Of a DNA stretch of 5,888 nucleotides, positions 1-4,953 are shown in pieces; the first letter of the stretch is position 1, and each line of letters opens with the position of its first letter. Below the pieces are notes generated by a model. The model worked only from the letters and a program-made list of their open reading frames with translations, searched no databases and was not told the origin of the DNA. Origin of the DNA: CAZGSV01 sp964528605 (GTDB lineage: Bacteria > Armatimonadota > Zipacnadia > CAZGSV01); assembly GCA_964528605.1 (NCBI GenBank), contig CAZGSV010000156.1, positions 1-5,888 on the forward strand, in the 5' to 3' direction. Made by a program: the position numbers and the translations under genes.

Positions 1-810
1 CTGAAGCCCGACCTGTGCAGCGTGACCACGGGCGGCTACGAATACGGGAGCGACCACTTCAAGCCGACGATGCAGGCGCTGGCGGCCGGCTGTCACGTGC
101 TCTGCGAGAAGCCGCTGTCGAACCAAGTGCCCGAGGCCGAGCAGATGGTGGCGAAGGCGAGAGAGAAGGGCCTGTGCCTGGGCACCAACCTGAACCACCG
201 CTTCACGCCGCTCGCGGTGAAGGCCAAGCAGTGGGTGCAGGAGGGGCGGCTGGGCGACCTGCTTTTCATCAACATGTCCATGTGGATCATGAACCCGGCG
301 GAGAGTTCTCCTTACTTCCATCTGAAGGCGCTGCACCCGCACACGATTGATGTGATGCGGTATTTCTGCGGGGACATCGAGGCCGTGCAGTGCTTCGCCG
401 TCAAGGCGCCGGGGCGCAAAATCTGGTCCACGGCCCAGTTCAACATGAAGTTCAAGAGCGGCGCGGTGGGGCACCTGACGGGCAGTTACGACATCCCGCG
501 CGGGCATCCGATGGAGCGCTGCGAAGTCGCGGGAACGAAGGGGCGCTTCGTACTGCTCGACATGTTCCGCGAACTGTCGCTCTACCCCCACGACTCGGAT
601 GAGGCGACGGTGATTCGGCATTCGATCTTCAGCGGCATGCGCACCTTTGAGGACACCTTCGTGAACCGCCTCCACAAGTTTCTCGAGGAGGTCAGCCAAG
701 GCGTCCCCCCCGACCAGATTGACGCTTCCGGCGGCGACGGCCTCGCCGCCCAAAGGGTGATCCAGGGCGCCATCGAATCGCTGGAACGTGCGCACATCGT
801 GCGGATCTAG
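1..810 (+). CDS. Gfo/Idh/MocA family NAD(P)-dependent oxidoreductase, 5'-truncated by window edge
   Basis: The reading frame is open from the first base and ends at TAG 808-810, giving 269 residues. Full-length members usually have about 350-400, so the N-terminal Rossmann GxGxxG segment lies outside the window. Visible are the end of the dinucleotide-binding domain (residues 1-60) with the family hallmark CEKPLS at residues 35-40, whose Lys is the usual active-site/cofactor residue. NLNHRF follows at 63-68, then the C-terminal alpha/beta substrate domain with an H-x-x-D pattern (H114, D117), the usual position of the catalytic His in this family. Such enzymes are soluble and oxidise or reduce sugars, inositols or related polyols; the substrate cannot be told from sequence. 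The GTG at 22 is an internal Val codon, not a start. The next gene, on the same strand, starts 231 bp later, too far to imply an operon. I am confident of the family and not of the reaction. Confidence 0.93.
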   Translation: MKPDLCSVTTGGYEYGSDHFKPTMQALAAGCHVLCEKPLSNQVPEAEQMVAKAREKGLCLGTNLNHRFTPLAVKAKQWVQEGRLGDLLFINMSMWIMNPAESSPYFHLKALHPHTIDVMRYFCGDIEAVQCFAVKAPGRKIWSTAQFNMKFKSGAVGHLTGSYDIPRGHPMERCEVAGTKGRFVLLDMFRELSLYPHDSDEATVIRHSIFSGMRTFEDTFVNRLHKFLEEVSQGVPPDQIDASGGDGLAAQRVIQGAIESLERAHIVRI

Positions 811-866
811 CGAGACGAAGGCCGAGAAGCTCAGTCCGGCGGGCGCGAAAAGAACCCAAAGCCTGC

Positions 867-884
867 GGAGTGTGATCACGCTCC
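867..884. promoter_or_regulatory. 18-bp near-perfect palindrome in the 811-1041 spacer
   Basis: GGAGTGTGATCACGCTCC reads the same on both strands except for one symmetric pair (T871/G880), which could pair as a wobble in RNA. It lies 57 bp after the oxidoreductase stop and 158 bp before the next start. No T-run follows, so an intrinsic terminator is not supported; an operator or a weak RNA hairpin is possible. The rest of the 231-bp spacer holds no convincing ORF. It contains TTGTCA at 921-926, 17 bp from TATCCG at 944-949, a weak possible promoter for the downstream gene. Confidence 0.25.
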
Positions 885-1041
885 CACTGGGCACCGCGGA
901 CTCCGCACTTCGCACCGTCCTTGTCACGGGGGTGTTGCCCTACTATCCGCTTCTCAGCCGGCCTGGGTGTTGGGGCGGGCGAGCTCGGGGAAGTGAACTC
1001 CAGGTGGTAGGCAGCCGGTTGATGGGATGGAGGGATGAACC

Positions 1042-1668
1042 GTGGACAGAATACATATCTACGTTCTCAGCAAGCTGGCCGTAGCGGACGTCGTGGGGTG
1101 GCGGCGAATTCGCGAAAAGGCCAAGAAGGAGCGCCAGTCCCGCTTTTGGAGCTATCGCCCTTTCCGGTACGCGGCCGCAAAGAGCCTACAGTATCCCCCG
1201 GACCAGGTGCCCCGGTCCGTTGAAGACACCATCAAACACGAGGCGAGCAAGTGGGGGCACGACTGCGTGCAGGGAAACCTCGCCGCGTTCACGGCGTTTC
1301 AGACGCACTTTCGCGGCCGCTTCGCGGAGCTCACCGTGAACCTGATGACCCCGGAGGCACCCCCACCTCCGGTCATACTCGAGGGGATGGAACTGGTCGG
1401 CGGGCCTCACTTCGCAGCGCAGGACCTTCGCGGAACGGAGCGTTACGTATACCTTCACCCCTCAAGGGATTGGAACGAGAAAGAGATAGAGGCGTTTTGC
1501 GAGCTTCTGTCCTACGTTGTGTGTACACGGTACAAGGTCGCAGCGAGTCAGGCATGGTTCTTGGACGTGCCACGGGGGCGCACAATCTCCTGCTCGCGCT
1601 CCAGGAAGCGTCTCCTGGAGAGGTGCCGGGGCGTAATCCAGCTGCTAGGGACCATGCCACTTCCGTAG
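1042..1668 (+). CDS. Unrecognised 208-residue soluble protein
   Basis: I do not recognise this family. The GTG start at 1042 is chosen because GGAGGG at 1029-1034 sits 7 bp upstream, an ideal Shine-Dalgarno spacing; the ATG at 1035 opens a different frame that stops at 1223. The frame ends at TAG 1666-1668. There is no signal peptide or membrane segment, so the product is probably cytoplasmic. Residues 20-50 are very basic and aromatic (RRIREKAKK, FWSYRPFRY). Residues 62-95 look helical, and 106-110 are a run of five prolines after an alanine-poor strand. Residues 133-183 run YVYLHPS, an acidic helix (NEKEIEAFCELLSYVV), then a strand AWFLDVPRGRTI, followed by an Arg/Lys-rich C-terminal helix (186-196). 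The strand-DxxRG-strand followed by basic helix is an ordered globular pattern, which argues against a chance ORF. No neighbour suggests a function. Existence is likely; role unknown. Confidence 0.72.
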   Translation: MDRIHIYVLSKLAVADVVGWRRIREKAKKERQSRFWSYRPFRYAAAKSLQYPPDQVPRSVEDTIKHEASKWGHDCVQGNLAAFTAFQTHFRGRFAELTVNLMTPEAPPPPVILEGMELVGGPHFAAQDLRGTERYVYLHPSRDWNEKEIEAFCELLSYVVCTRYKVAASQAWFLDVPRGRTISCSRSRKRLLERCRGVIQLLGTMPLP

Positions 1669-1695
1669 AATCGCCGGCGGTACACTTGGCCCCTG

Positions 1696-1778
1696 CCGAG
1701 TCCGTCTCGGAACGAAGCGGCGTTCCCCGCAGGTCTGGCCTCCCGGGGAGGTCCCACCTCAAGTCTGCGCCGGCGCAG
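1696..1778. other. Cluster of stem-loops between convergent genes
   Basis: The 138-bp gap between the convergent stops (1668 on +, 1807 on -) holds four potential hairpins. They are CCGAG/CTCGG (1696-1700 with 1706-1710), GGAACG/CGTTCC (1709-1714 with 1721-1726), CCTCC/GGAGG (1739-1743 with 1747-1751) and the perfect 14-bp palindrome CTGCGCCGGCGCAG (1765-1778). None is followed by a T-run on either strand, so classical intrinsic termination is not shown. Their location suggests transcript ends for both flanking genes, but in GC-rich DNA short stems also arise by chance. Confidence 0.3.
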
Positions 1779-1806
1779 GGGACGGCCATTATGACCCACC
1801 CAGTGC

Positions 1807-2403
1807 TCAACGTCCCGGTGGGGGGCCTGCAGGGAAGCAAGAGATACGGCAGAAGTCGACCTGGCTCGCGATCACGCTTGGAACGCTCACGGAGAACAAT
1901 GCAGAGGGCTCCCGCGCCGGTACGATCACCACTCCGCCACCTTCAAGATCTTCCGCGCCTGAGTAGTCAAGCCCATAGAGGGACACGTTCAACCGGACGT
2001 AGTCGCGCCCGGGCTCGCGTGGCGCCTCCGGTAGCCGGACCACCTCACCATACACCGTGGTCTGAAATCCCCCGCCTTCCCAAACAATGCCCCTCACGGC
2101 GTAGCCCCCGCCTAGGTCCACCCACGTGCGCGTGTTCTCCGGCGTCAACCTGGGGCTTGGGCCCAGCTGAGCTACCGCGAGCTGTGGCCGAGGCACTTCC
2201 AGGGCCTTGCGAAGGCTGCCCACGGTGTCTTCCAGAGCCGCAACCCTCCCTTCCAGGGCGGAGACCCGGTCCTCGAGGGCCGGAGGGGGGCCGATTCCGC
2301 CAACCCCTCCGGGTTGTTGAGGGGCTCCGCCACCCGGTAGTACAAGTACTGTCAGGCCGCAGAGGCCCAGCACAAGCAAGGCACTCCCGCGCTTCACGCG
2401 CAT
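1807..2403 (-). CDS. Exported coiled-coil protein with C-terminal FxLYD-like domain
   Basis: A 198-residue protein from ATG 2403 to TGA 1807-1809. The frame is open further upstream, but this start is preferred because GGGAGGG lies 7 bases upstream and a signal peptide begins exactly here. That signal has a basic MRVKRGS start, a hydrophobic core at about residues 8-22, and likely cleavage around GGGA/PQQ. A Gly/Pro-rich linker (24-41) leads to a perfect four-heptad coiled coil at 43-68, with L43, V47, L50, V54, L57, V61, L64 and L68 in the a/d positions. Residues 100-172 resemble the FxLYD fold: YAVRGIV, then TTVYGEVV, then YVRLNVSLYGLD, then a strand ending in SALFSVSVPS. Such domains are extracytoplasmic and beta-rich, with no enzymatic role known. 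The gene is divergent from the triplet-repeat exported protein and shares its 92-bp promoter region. The protein probably oligomerises outside the cytoplasm. The domain name is from pattern resemblance only. Confidence 0.8.
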   Translation of the reverse strand: MRVKRGSALLVLGLCGLTVLVLPGGGAPQQPGGVGGIGPPPALEDRVSALEGRVAALEDTVGSLRKALEVPRPQLAVAQLGPSPRLTPENTRTWVDLGGGYAVRGIVWEGGGFQTTVYGEVVRLPEAPREPGRDYVRLNVSLYGLDYSGAEDLEGGGVVIVPAREPSALFSVSVPSVIASQVDFCRISCFPAGPPPGR

Positions 2404-2449
2404 CACCAATCCCTCCCTTGCGCGTTGCCCGCGCCGAGTTTGTCGGGTG

Positions 2450-2458
2450 TGGTATACT
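2450..2458 (+). promoter_or_regulatory. Predicted extended -10 promoter for the triplet-repeat exported protein
   Basis: TGGTATACT is an extended -10 (TGn followed by TATACT, five of six consensus bases). No good -35 sits at 16-18 bp, which is usual for extended -10 promoters. A start near 2465 would place the leader at about 31 bases, ahead of AAAGGGG and ATG 2496. Confidence 0.5.
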
Positions 2459-2479
2459 ACTTCACAGGTTGGTGGACAA
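2451..2479 (-). promoter_or_regulatory. Predicted sigma70-type promoter for the coiled-coil exported protein
   Basis: On the minus strand, TTGTCC (2479-2474) and TATACC (2456-2451) are separated by exactly 17 bases. Each matches the consensus at four of six positions. A start near 2444 would give a leader of about 40 bases before ATG 2403. The -10 overlaps the opposing -10 over the GTATAC palindrome at 2452-2457. Confidence 0.5.
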
Positions 2480-2495
2480 CAAAGGGGTGTCTGGT

Positions 2496-3221
2496 ATGGT
2501 GTGTAGGAAGTTCGCAGCTCGGTGCTTGGCGTTCCTTGTCGTGGCGATCCCACTGGGCGGGGGCGCTGCCAATAGCGATCTGTCCTTGCCGCGCCTACCC
2601 CGCCTCTCCCTGCCGTCCCTCCGTTTGCCCTCCCTGCCCAGCCTAGCACTGCCAAGCCTGCGCCTTCCCAGCCTCGGGTCCACCTGGGTGACACCCCACT
2701 TCCGCTCAGACGGCACGCTCGTGTCGGGTCATTTTCGCTCCTTACCCAACGCTTACTTTTGGGACAACTGGAGCAGTTGGGGCAGCATCAACCCCTACAC
2801 TGGCGAACGCGGTTACGAATTGCCCTCACTTGACGACTACCTCACGCGGCCCTCCTACTATGGCTACCTGTACCGTCCGCCTGCCTACTGGCTCACTCAA
2901 CGATCCTCCTCGAGCGTATCGCTGCCGTCGTTGCCCTCTTTGCCCGCCTTGCCCTCCCTGCCGTCTTTGCCGTCGGTCAGCCTGCCGTGGGCAACAAATG
3001 TGGCATTGCCACGGGTCACCGGGTCGTGGCCGGGTGCCATGCCAAGTTATCCTTCGAGCGCAAGCGGTCCCGGGCCTTCGGAGGGCCTTTTGGAAGGCGA
3101 CGAGGGGCTCCCCACGCTCGACCGCAGCCACGGGGCGTCCGACCTCTATGAGACGAGCCCAGACTCGAACCTCTGGGGCGTGGAGCCAGATTTCCAGTAC
3201 GGTGACGGCCTAAGCTTCTGA
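2496..3221 (+). CDS. Exported Leu-Pro-Ser triplet-repeat protein with central DGT/NPYTG-type domain
   Basis: A 241-residue protein from ATG 2496, with AAAGGGG at 2481-2487 eight bases upstream, to TGA 3219-3221. The frame is open back to 1251, but that part crosses other genes. The start is set by the ribosome site, the promoter and a signal peptide (basic CRKFAAR, core LAFLVVAIPL, probable cleavage near GGGAA). Residues 29-60 and 141-164 are two tracts built from LPS/LPR/LPA triplets. Between them, residues 62-107 carry an aromatic segment with DGT (72-74), SGHFRSLP (77-84), DNWSSWGSINPYTG (90-103) and then ERGYE. This matches a small motif (DGTYVxPHxRSxP...NNWSxxGNxNPYTG) that recurs in many bacterial and phage proteins and has no assigned function known to me. 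Residues 111-135 are Tyr-rich and the C-terminus (190-241) is acidic and Gly/Pro/Ser-rich. No membrane anchor follows the signal, so it is likely secreted or surface-bound. A structural or adhesive role is a guess. Confidence 0.82.
   Translation: MVCRKFAARCLAFLVVAIPLGGGAANSDLSLPRLPRLSLPSLRLPSLPSLALPSLRLPSLGSTWVTPHFRSDGTLVSGHFRSLPNAYFWDNWSSWGSINPYTGERGYELPSLDDYLTRPSYYGYLYRPPAYWLTQRSSSSVSLPSLPSLPALPSLPSLPSVSLPWATNVALPRVTGSWPGAMPSYPSSASGPGPSEGLLEGDEGLPTLDRSHGASDLYETSPDSNLWGVEPDFQYGDGLSF
2580..2675 (+). repeat. In-gene triplet repeat tract 1 (LPS/LPR)
   Basis: Codons 29-60 of the exported protein form an L-P-x / L-x-x three-residue periodic tract, with Ser, Arg or Ala in the third place. Leucine is written with ctg, ttg, cta, ctc and ctt, and serine with tcc and agc, so the period is clear in protein but blurred in DNA. 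Confidence 0.85.
2916..2987 (+). repeat. In-gene triplet repeat tract 2 (LPS)
   Basis: Codons 141-164 encode a second, purer tract (VSLPSLPSLPALPSLPSLPS followed by VSLP). Leu alternates ctg/ttg, Pro alternates ccg/ccc, and Ser uses tcg, tct, tcc and agc. It lies after the central aromatic domain, mirroring tract 1. Confidence 0.85.
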
Positions 3222-3230
3222 CGCGCCAAC

Positions 3231-3307
3231 GTAGGGGCAGGCCCCTGGTTCAGCCGCCTCAGGCGGGCGCCCGCCAAAGTGCGGCAACCGCGGGCGGTTG
3301 CCCCTAC
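3231..3307. repeat. 77-bp REP-like palindromic element with 9-bp terminal inverted repeats
   Basis: Perfect terminal inverted repeats GTAGGGGCA (3231-3239) and TGCCCCTAC (3299-3307) enclose nested stems. Inside are CCGCC/GGCGG (3254-3258 with 3262-3266), the 14-bp palindrome GGCGGGCGCCCGCC (3262-3275), and a 9-bp stem GGCAACCGC/GCGGTTGCC (3283-3291 with 3294-3302). It begins 10 bp after the stop of the triplet-repeat gene, in a convergent gap. GTAGGGGC...GCCCCTAC ends are typical of intergenic REP/MITE-like repeats in environmental genomes. There is no T-run, so termination is only possible through structure. No second copy occurs in this window, so repeat status is inferred from form. Confidence 0.55.
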
Positions 3308-3328
3308 CAGTGACGCTGCTGTCCTGCC

Positions 3329-3361
3329 CTACCGCGCTTGGGGTTTCTTGGCCGCGCCGAC
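3329..3361 (-). pseudogene. 33-bp remnant of a sulfatase 3' end (last 10 codons plus stop)
   Basis: Read on the minus strand this gives VGAAKKPQAR then TAG, against VGAAKKLQAR then TAG in the sulfatase at 5018. The DNA matches the 4284 copy at 31 of 33 positions and the 5018 gene at 30 of 33. Homology stops abruptly at 3362. There is no ORF leading into it, so it is a stranded tail and not a gene. The rest of the gap up to 3510 holds the palindrome CAGCGGGCCCGCTG (3380-3393). It also holds an ACGACG/CGTCGT hairpin (3467-3485) inside a CACGTTC/GAACGTG pair (3440-3446 with 3489-3495), just after the DUF1287 stop. Confidence 0.7.
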
Positions 3362-3510
3362 ACCACAGTTGGTGAGTGCCAGCGGGCCCGCTGAAACGCA
3401 CTGCCTAGCCTCCCATAAGCTTTAGGCGGGCCGCGGGCGCACGTTCCCCATGCCGTTGGTGTGGCCACGACGGCTGATGCGTCGTCCCGAACGTGGCCCC
3501 CGGCGTGTGA

Positions 3511-4167
3511 TCAGTTCGCGGGACTGGCCTTCGGGTAACGGAAGTGAGCGACGATGGTCCAGGCGGTGAGGCTGTCGTCCTCGCGCACGCCCGCTTCGCC
3601 GGGAAGGTGATGGATGACAAGGGGGACGCCGCGACGGTCCCTCCTGTCAGAGACGATGCCGATGTGGTCAACGACGCCACTGTCGGCCAAGTCCCAGAAG
3701 ACGACGTCTCCTCCTTGCCACTGCGACATGATCTCGGGCCGTCCGGGCGCGACCTTCGTAGTGAGTCTGAGGCCGCGGCGAGCGAAGAAGGCGACCTGGT
3801 TGGGGCAGCGGCGGTGGTCAATGTTGGGGTCGGGCGCCGTCTGCCGCCACCGGGAGAGGGGATAGGCTTGGGGCGCGGCTTTGATGTCCGAGTTCATGAG
3901 CGCGCGCAGGTCGAGGCCGACGGCGCGCAGGGAGCGGACGACCAAGTCGGTGCATACGCCTTCGTCCAGGGGAGGGTCGCCGCCGGGATAGTAGGCGTCG
4001 CGGTAGACGAGGTCGCGGTGCATGAGCGCGCGGGCGGCGTCAACGATCTTGCGCTGTGTGGAAGTGAGAGCCGGGCGCGGCGCCCTGCCCTGCCGTAGTT
4101 GCGCGCGCTGGCAACCGATGGCCAACGCCAGCAGCGCGAGTGCCGGCAAGATCAAGCGCAAGCGCAT
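3511..4167 (-). CDS. DUF1287 family lipoprotein (NlpC/P60-like fold)
   Basis: A 218-residue protein from ATG 4167 to TGA 3511-3513. A GTG at 4200 would add 11 polar residues before the signal, so the ATG is preferred even though its ribosome site is poor (GGAGAG about 14 bases away). Residues 1-19 form a lipoprotein signal ending in LALAIGC, so Cys19 should be lipidated and the protein anchored outside the inner membrane. The mature part carries the DUF1287 hallmarks: DLVYRDAYYPGGDPPLDEGVCTDLVVRSLRAVGLDL with Cys in GVCTD, then MNSDI, DPNIDHRR, GDVVFWDL and VDHIGIVSD. The Cys and the later His resemble the catalytic pair of cysteine peptidases/amidases of the NlpC/P60 type, which suggests activity on the cell wall or a small peptide/amide bond, but no reaction is established for this family. 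Length is normal for a full copy. It lies between two sulfatase-tail remnants on the same strand. Confidence 0.9.
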   Translation of the reverse strand: MRLRLILPALALLALAIGCQRAQLRQGRAPRPALTSTQRKIVDAARALMHRDLVYRDAYYPGGDPPLDEGVCTDLVVRSLRAVGLDLRALMNSDIKAAPQAYPLSRWRQTAPDPNIDHRRCPNQVAFFARRGLRLTTKVAPGRPEIMSQWQGGDVVFWDLADSGVVDHIGIVSDRRDRRGVPLVIHHLPGEAGVREDDSLTAWTIVAHFRYPKASPAN

Positions 4168-4283
4168 ATCGGCGTGTTCCGCTCTCCGGTCAGCAGGCAC
4201 GGGGCCAATGGTACTTTCGGCTAGCCTCGAACGCCAGACGGCGCCTGGGCTGCACCGGGACGAGCGCCGAGCCGGTCGCGGTA

Positions 4284-4409
4284 CTACCGCGCTTGGAGTT
4301 TCTTGGCGGCGCCGACGGTGCCGATGCGCTTATCGAGGCCCACCTCGCAGCACATTATCGGATCGAGCCGGCCGGTCTCCTTGAGGCGCTTCTCCACCCG
4401 GCGGAGCAT
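4284..4409 (-). pseudogene. 126-bp remnant of a sulfatase 3' end (last 41 codons plus stop)
   Basis: On the minus strand this encodes MLRRVEKRLKETGRLDPIM and then CCEVGLDKRIGTVGAAKKLQ-AR with TAG at 4284-4286. It aligns without gaps to residues 249-289 of the visible sulfatase part. DNA identity is 115 of 126 positions and protein identity 38 of 41. Homology ends sharply at 4409, and the sequence beyond it runs into the end of hicA, 36 bp away. It has no start region or catalytic part, so it is a truncated gene end. Seven of ten differing codons are synonymous, which shows it comes from a once-functional paralogue. The 4168-4283 stretch between it and the DUF1287 start shows nothing I can name. 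Confidence 0.85.
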
Positions 4410-4445
4410 CCAACACTGACGCCCGCCGCTAGTGCCTGGAACGAT

Positions 4446-4661
4446 TCAAACCAGTCCTTCCAGGTCTTCGAGACGCAGGCCCGCCTTGTTCAAAATCGCG
4501 TGCAGTGTGCCCTTCTTTAGTTCTTTGTGCGCAGGAACAACCACGGAGATGTTTTTGTCCAGGTTGTGCAGAAAGATGTGGCTCCCGCGCTGGTGGTCAA
4601 CTACGAAACCGATTCTCCTGAGTGCCTTGACGACCTCCCGCCCGGAATAGGTCCTCCTCAC
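4446..4661 (-). CDS. hicA: HicA mRNA-interferase toxin
   Basis: A 71-residue protein from GTG 4661 to TGA 4446-4448. The start GTG overlaps the hicB stop TGA in a GTGA, the normal coupling of this pair; a longer frame upstream to 4802 merely runs through hicB in another register. The whole small double-stranded-RNA-binding-like fold is present: SGREVVKALRRIGFVVDHQR, then GSHIFL with the catalytic His at residue 28, then ISVVVPAHKELKKGTLHAIL and NKAGL. HicA cleaves mRNA independently of ribosomes and slows growth when free of HicB. All signature residues are intact and the length is standard, so it is probably active. The gene stops 36 bp before the 4284-4409 sulfatase tail remnant. Confidence 0.94.
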   Translation of the reverse strand: MRRTYSGREVVKALRRIGFVVDHQRGSHIFLHNLDKNISVVVPAHKELKKGTLHAILNKAGLRLEDLEGLV

Positions 4662-4873
4662 AAGTTGACCTCTACCTCTCTGGCAAGGACTCCGGGTTTC
4701 GTCTTGATCTCGTTGACCTTCTCCAACCCTTCCAGGTAGCAGAGAATCGCCTCTTGCGCGTTCTCCAGTGCCTCCTCTTCTGTATCTCCCTCGGTGATGC
4801 AACCGTCCAAAGCAGGGACGGTCACAACAAACCCCCCCTCTTCTGCCGGCTCCAATACCACTACCAATTTCAC
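4658..4873 (-). CDS. hicB: HicB antitoxin, short form
   Basis: A 71-residue protein from GTG 4873 to TGA 4658-4660. The start is supported by AGAGAGGG eight bases upstream and by alignment of MKLVVVLEPAEEGG with normal HicB N-termini; an ATG at 4881 is out of frame. The partial RNase H-like HicB core is complete: EEGGFVVTVPALDGC, ITEGDTEEEALENAQEAI and then LEGL. HicB binds HicA and blocks it. Longer HicB proteins add a ribbon-helix-helix or HTH domain for autorepression. This one ends after about 20 further residues, with no such domain, so self-regulation would need HicA contacts or another factor. hicB comes first and hicA follows with a 4-base overlap, so the antitoxin is made ahead of the toxin. 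Confidence 0.94.
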   Translation of the reverse strand: MKLVVVLEPAEEGGFVVTVPALDGCITEGDTEEEALENAQEAILCYLEGLEKVNEIKTKPGVLAREVEVNL

Positions 4874-4913
4874 CGGTTCATCCCTCTCTTGGCCTCATCA
4901 CTTCCAACACCTT

Positions 4914-4942
4914 AGTCTATCCGCCTATGGCCCCCCTTTCAA
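4914..4942 (-). promoter_or_regulatory. Predicted sigma70-type promoter for hicBA
   Basis: On the minus strand, TTGAAA (4942-4937, five of six consensus) is separated by 17 bases from TAGACT (4919-4914, four of six). A start near 4907 would give a leader of about 34 bases ahead of the hicB GTG. This makes hicBA independent of the upstream sulfatase, which stops at 5018. Confidence 0.5.
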
Positions 4943-4953
4943 CCCCGCACTTC

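Noticed and set aside
1251..2495. A 656-residue open frame on the plus strand running from 1251 into the triplet-repeat gene
   Set aside because: The part before 2496 crosses the 208-residue gene in another frame and lies opposite the coiled-coil gene. Its composition is Arg/Pro/Gly-rich as in GC-rich shadow frames, and a promoter, ribosome site and signal peptide all begin at 2450-2496.
2404..2694. N-terminal extension of the coiled-coil protein to 2694
   Set aside because: It would overlap the opposite exported gene and its promoter and push the signal peptide 97 residues inside. A good ribosome site sits at ATG 2403.
3380..3393. Perfect 14-bp palindrome CAGCGGGCCCGCTG as an intrinsic terminator
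   Set aside because: There is no T-run on either strand and it is over 110 bp from the DUF1287 stop. Perfect GC palindromes of this size are not rare in such DNA.
3544..4098. Plus-strand 184-residue ORF opposite the DUF1287 gene
   Set aside because: It is antisense to a clear DUF1287 protein and its Val/Gly/Ala/Asp-rich composition is typical of a shadow frame.
4662..4802. Upstream extension of hicA to 4802
   Set aside because: It lies inside hicB in another frame. HicA homology begins at the GTG 4661 coupled to the hicB stop.
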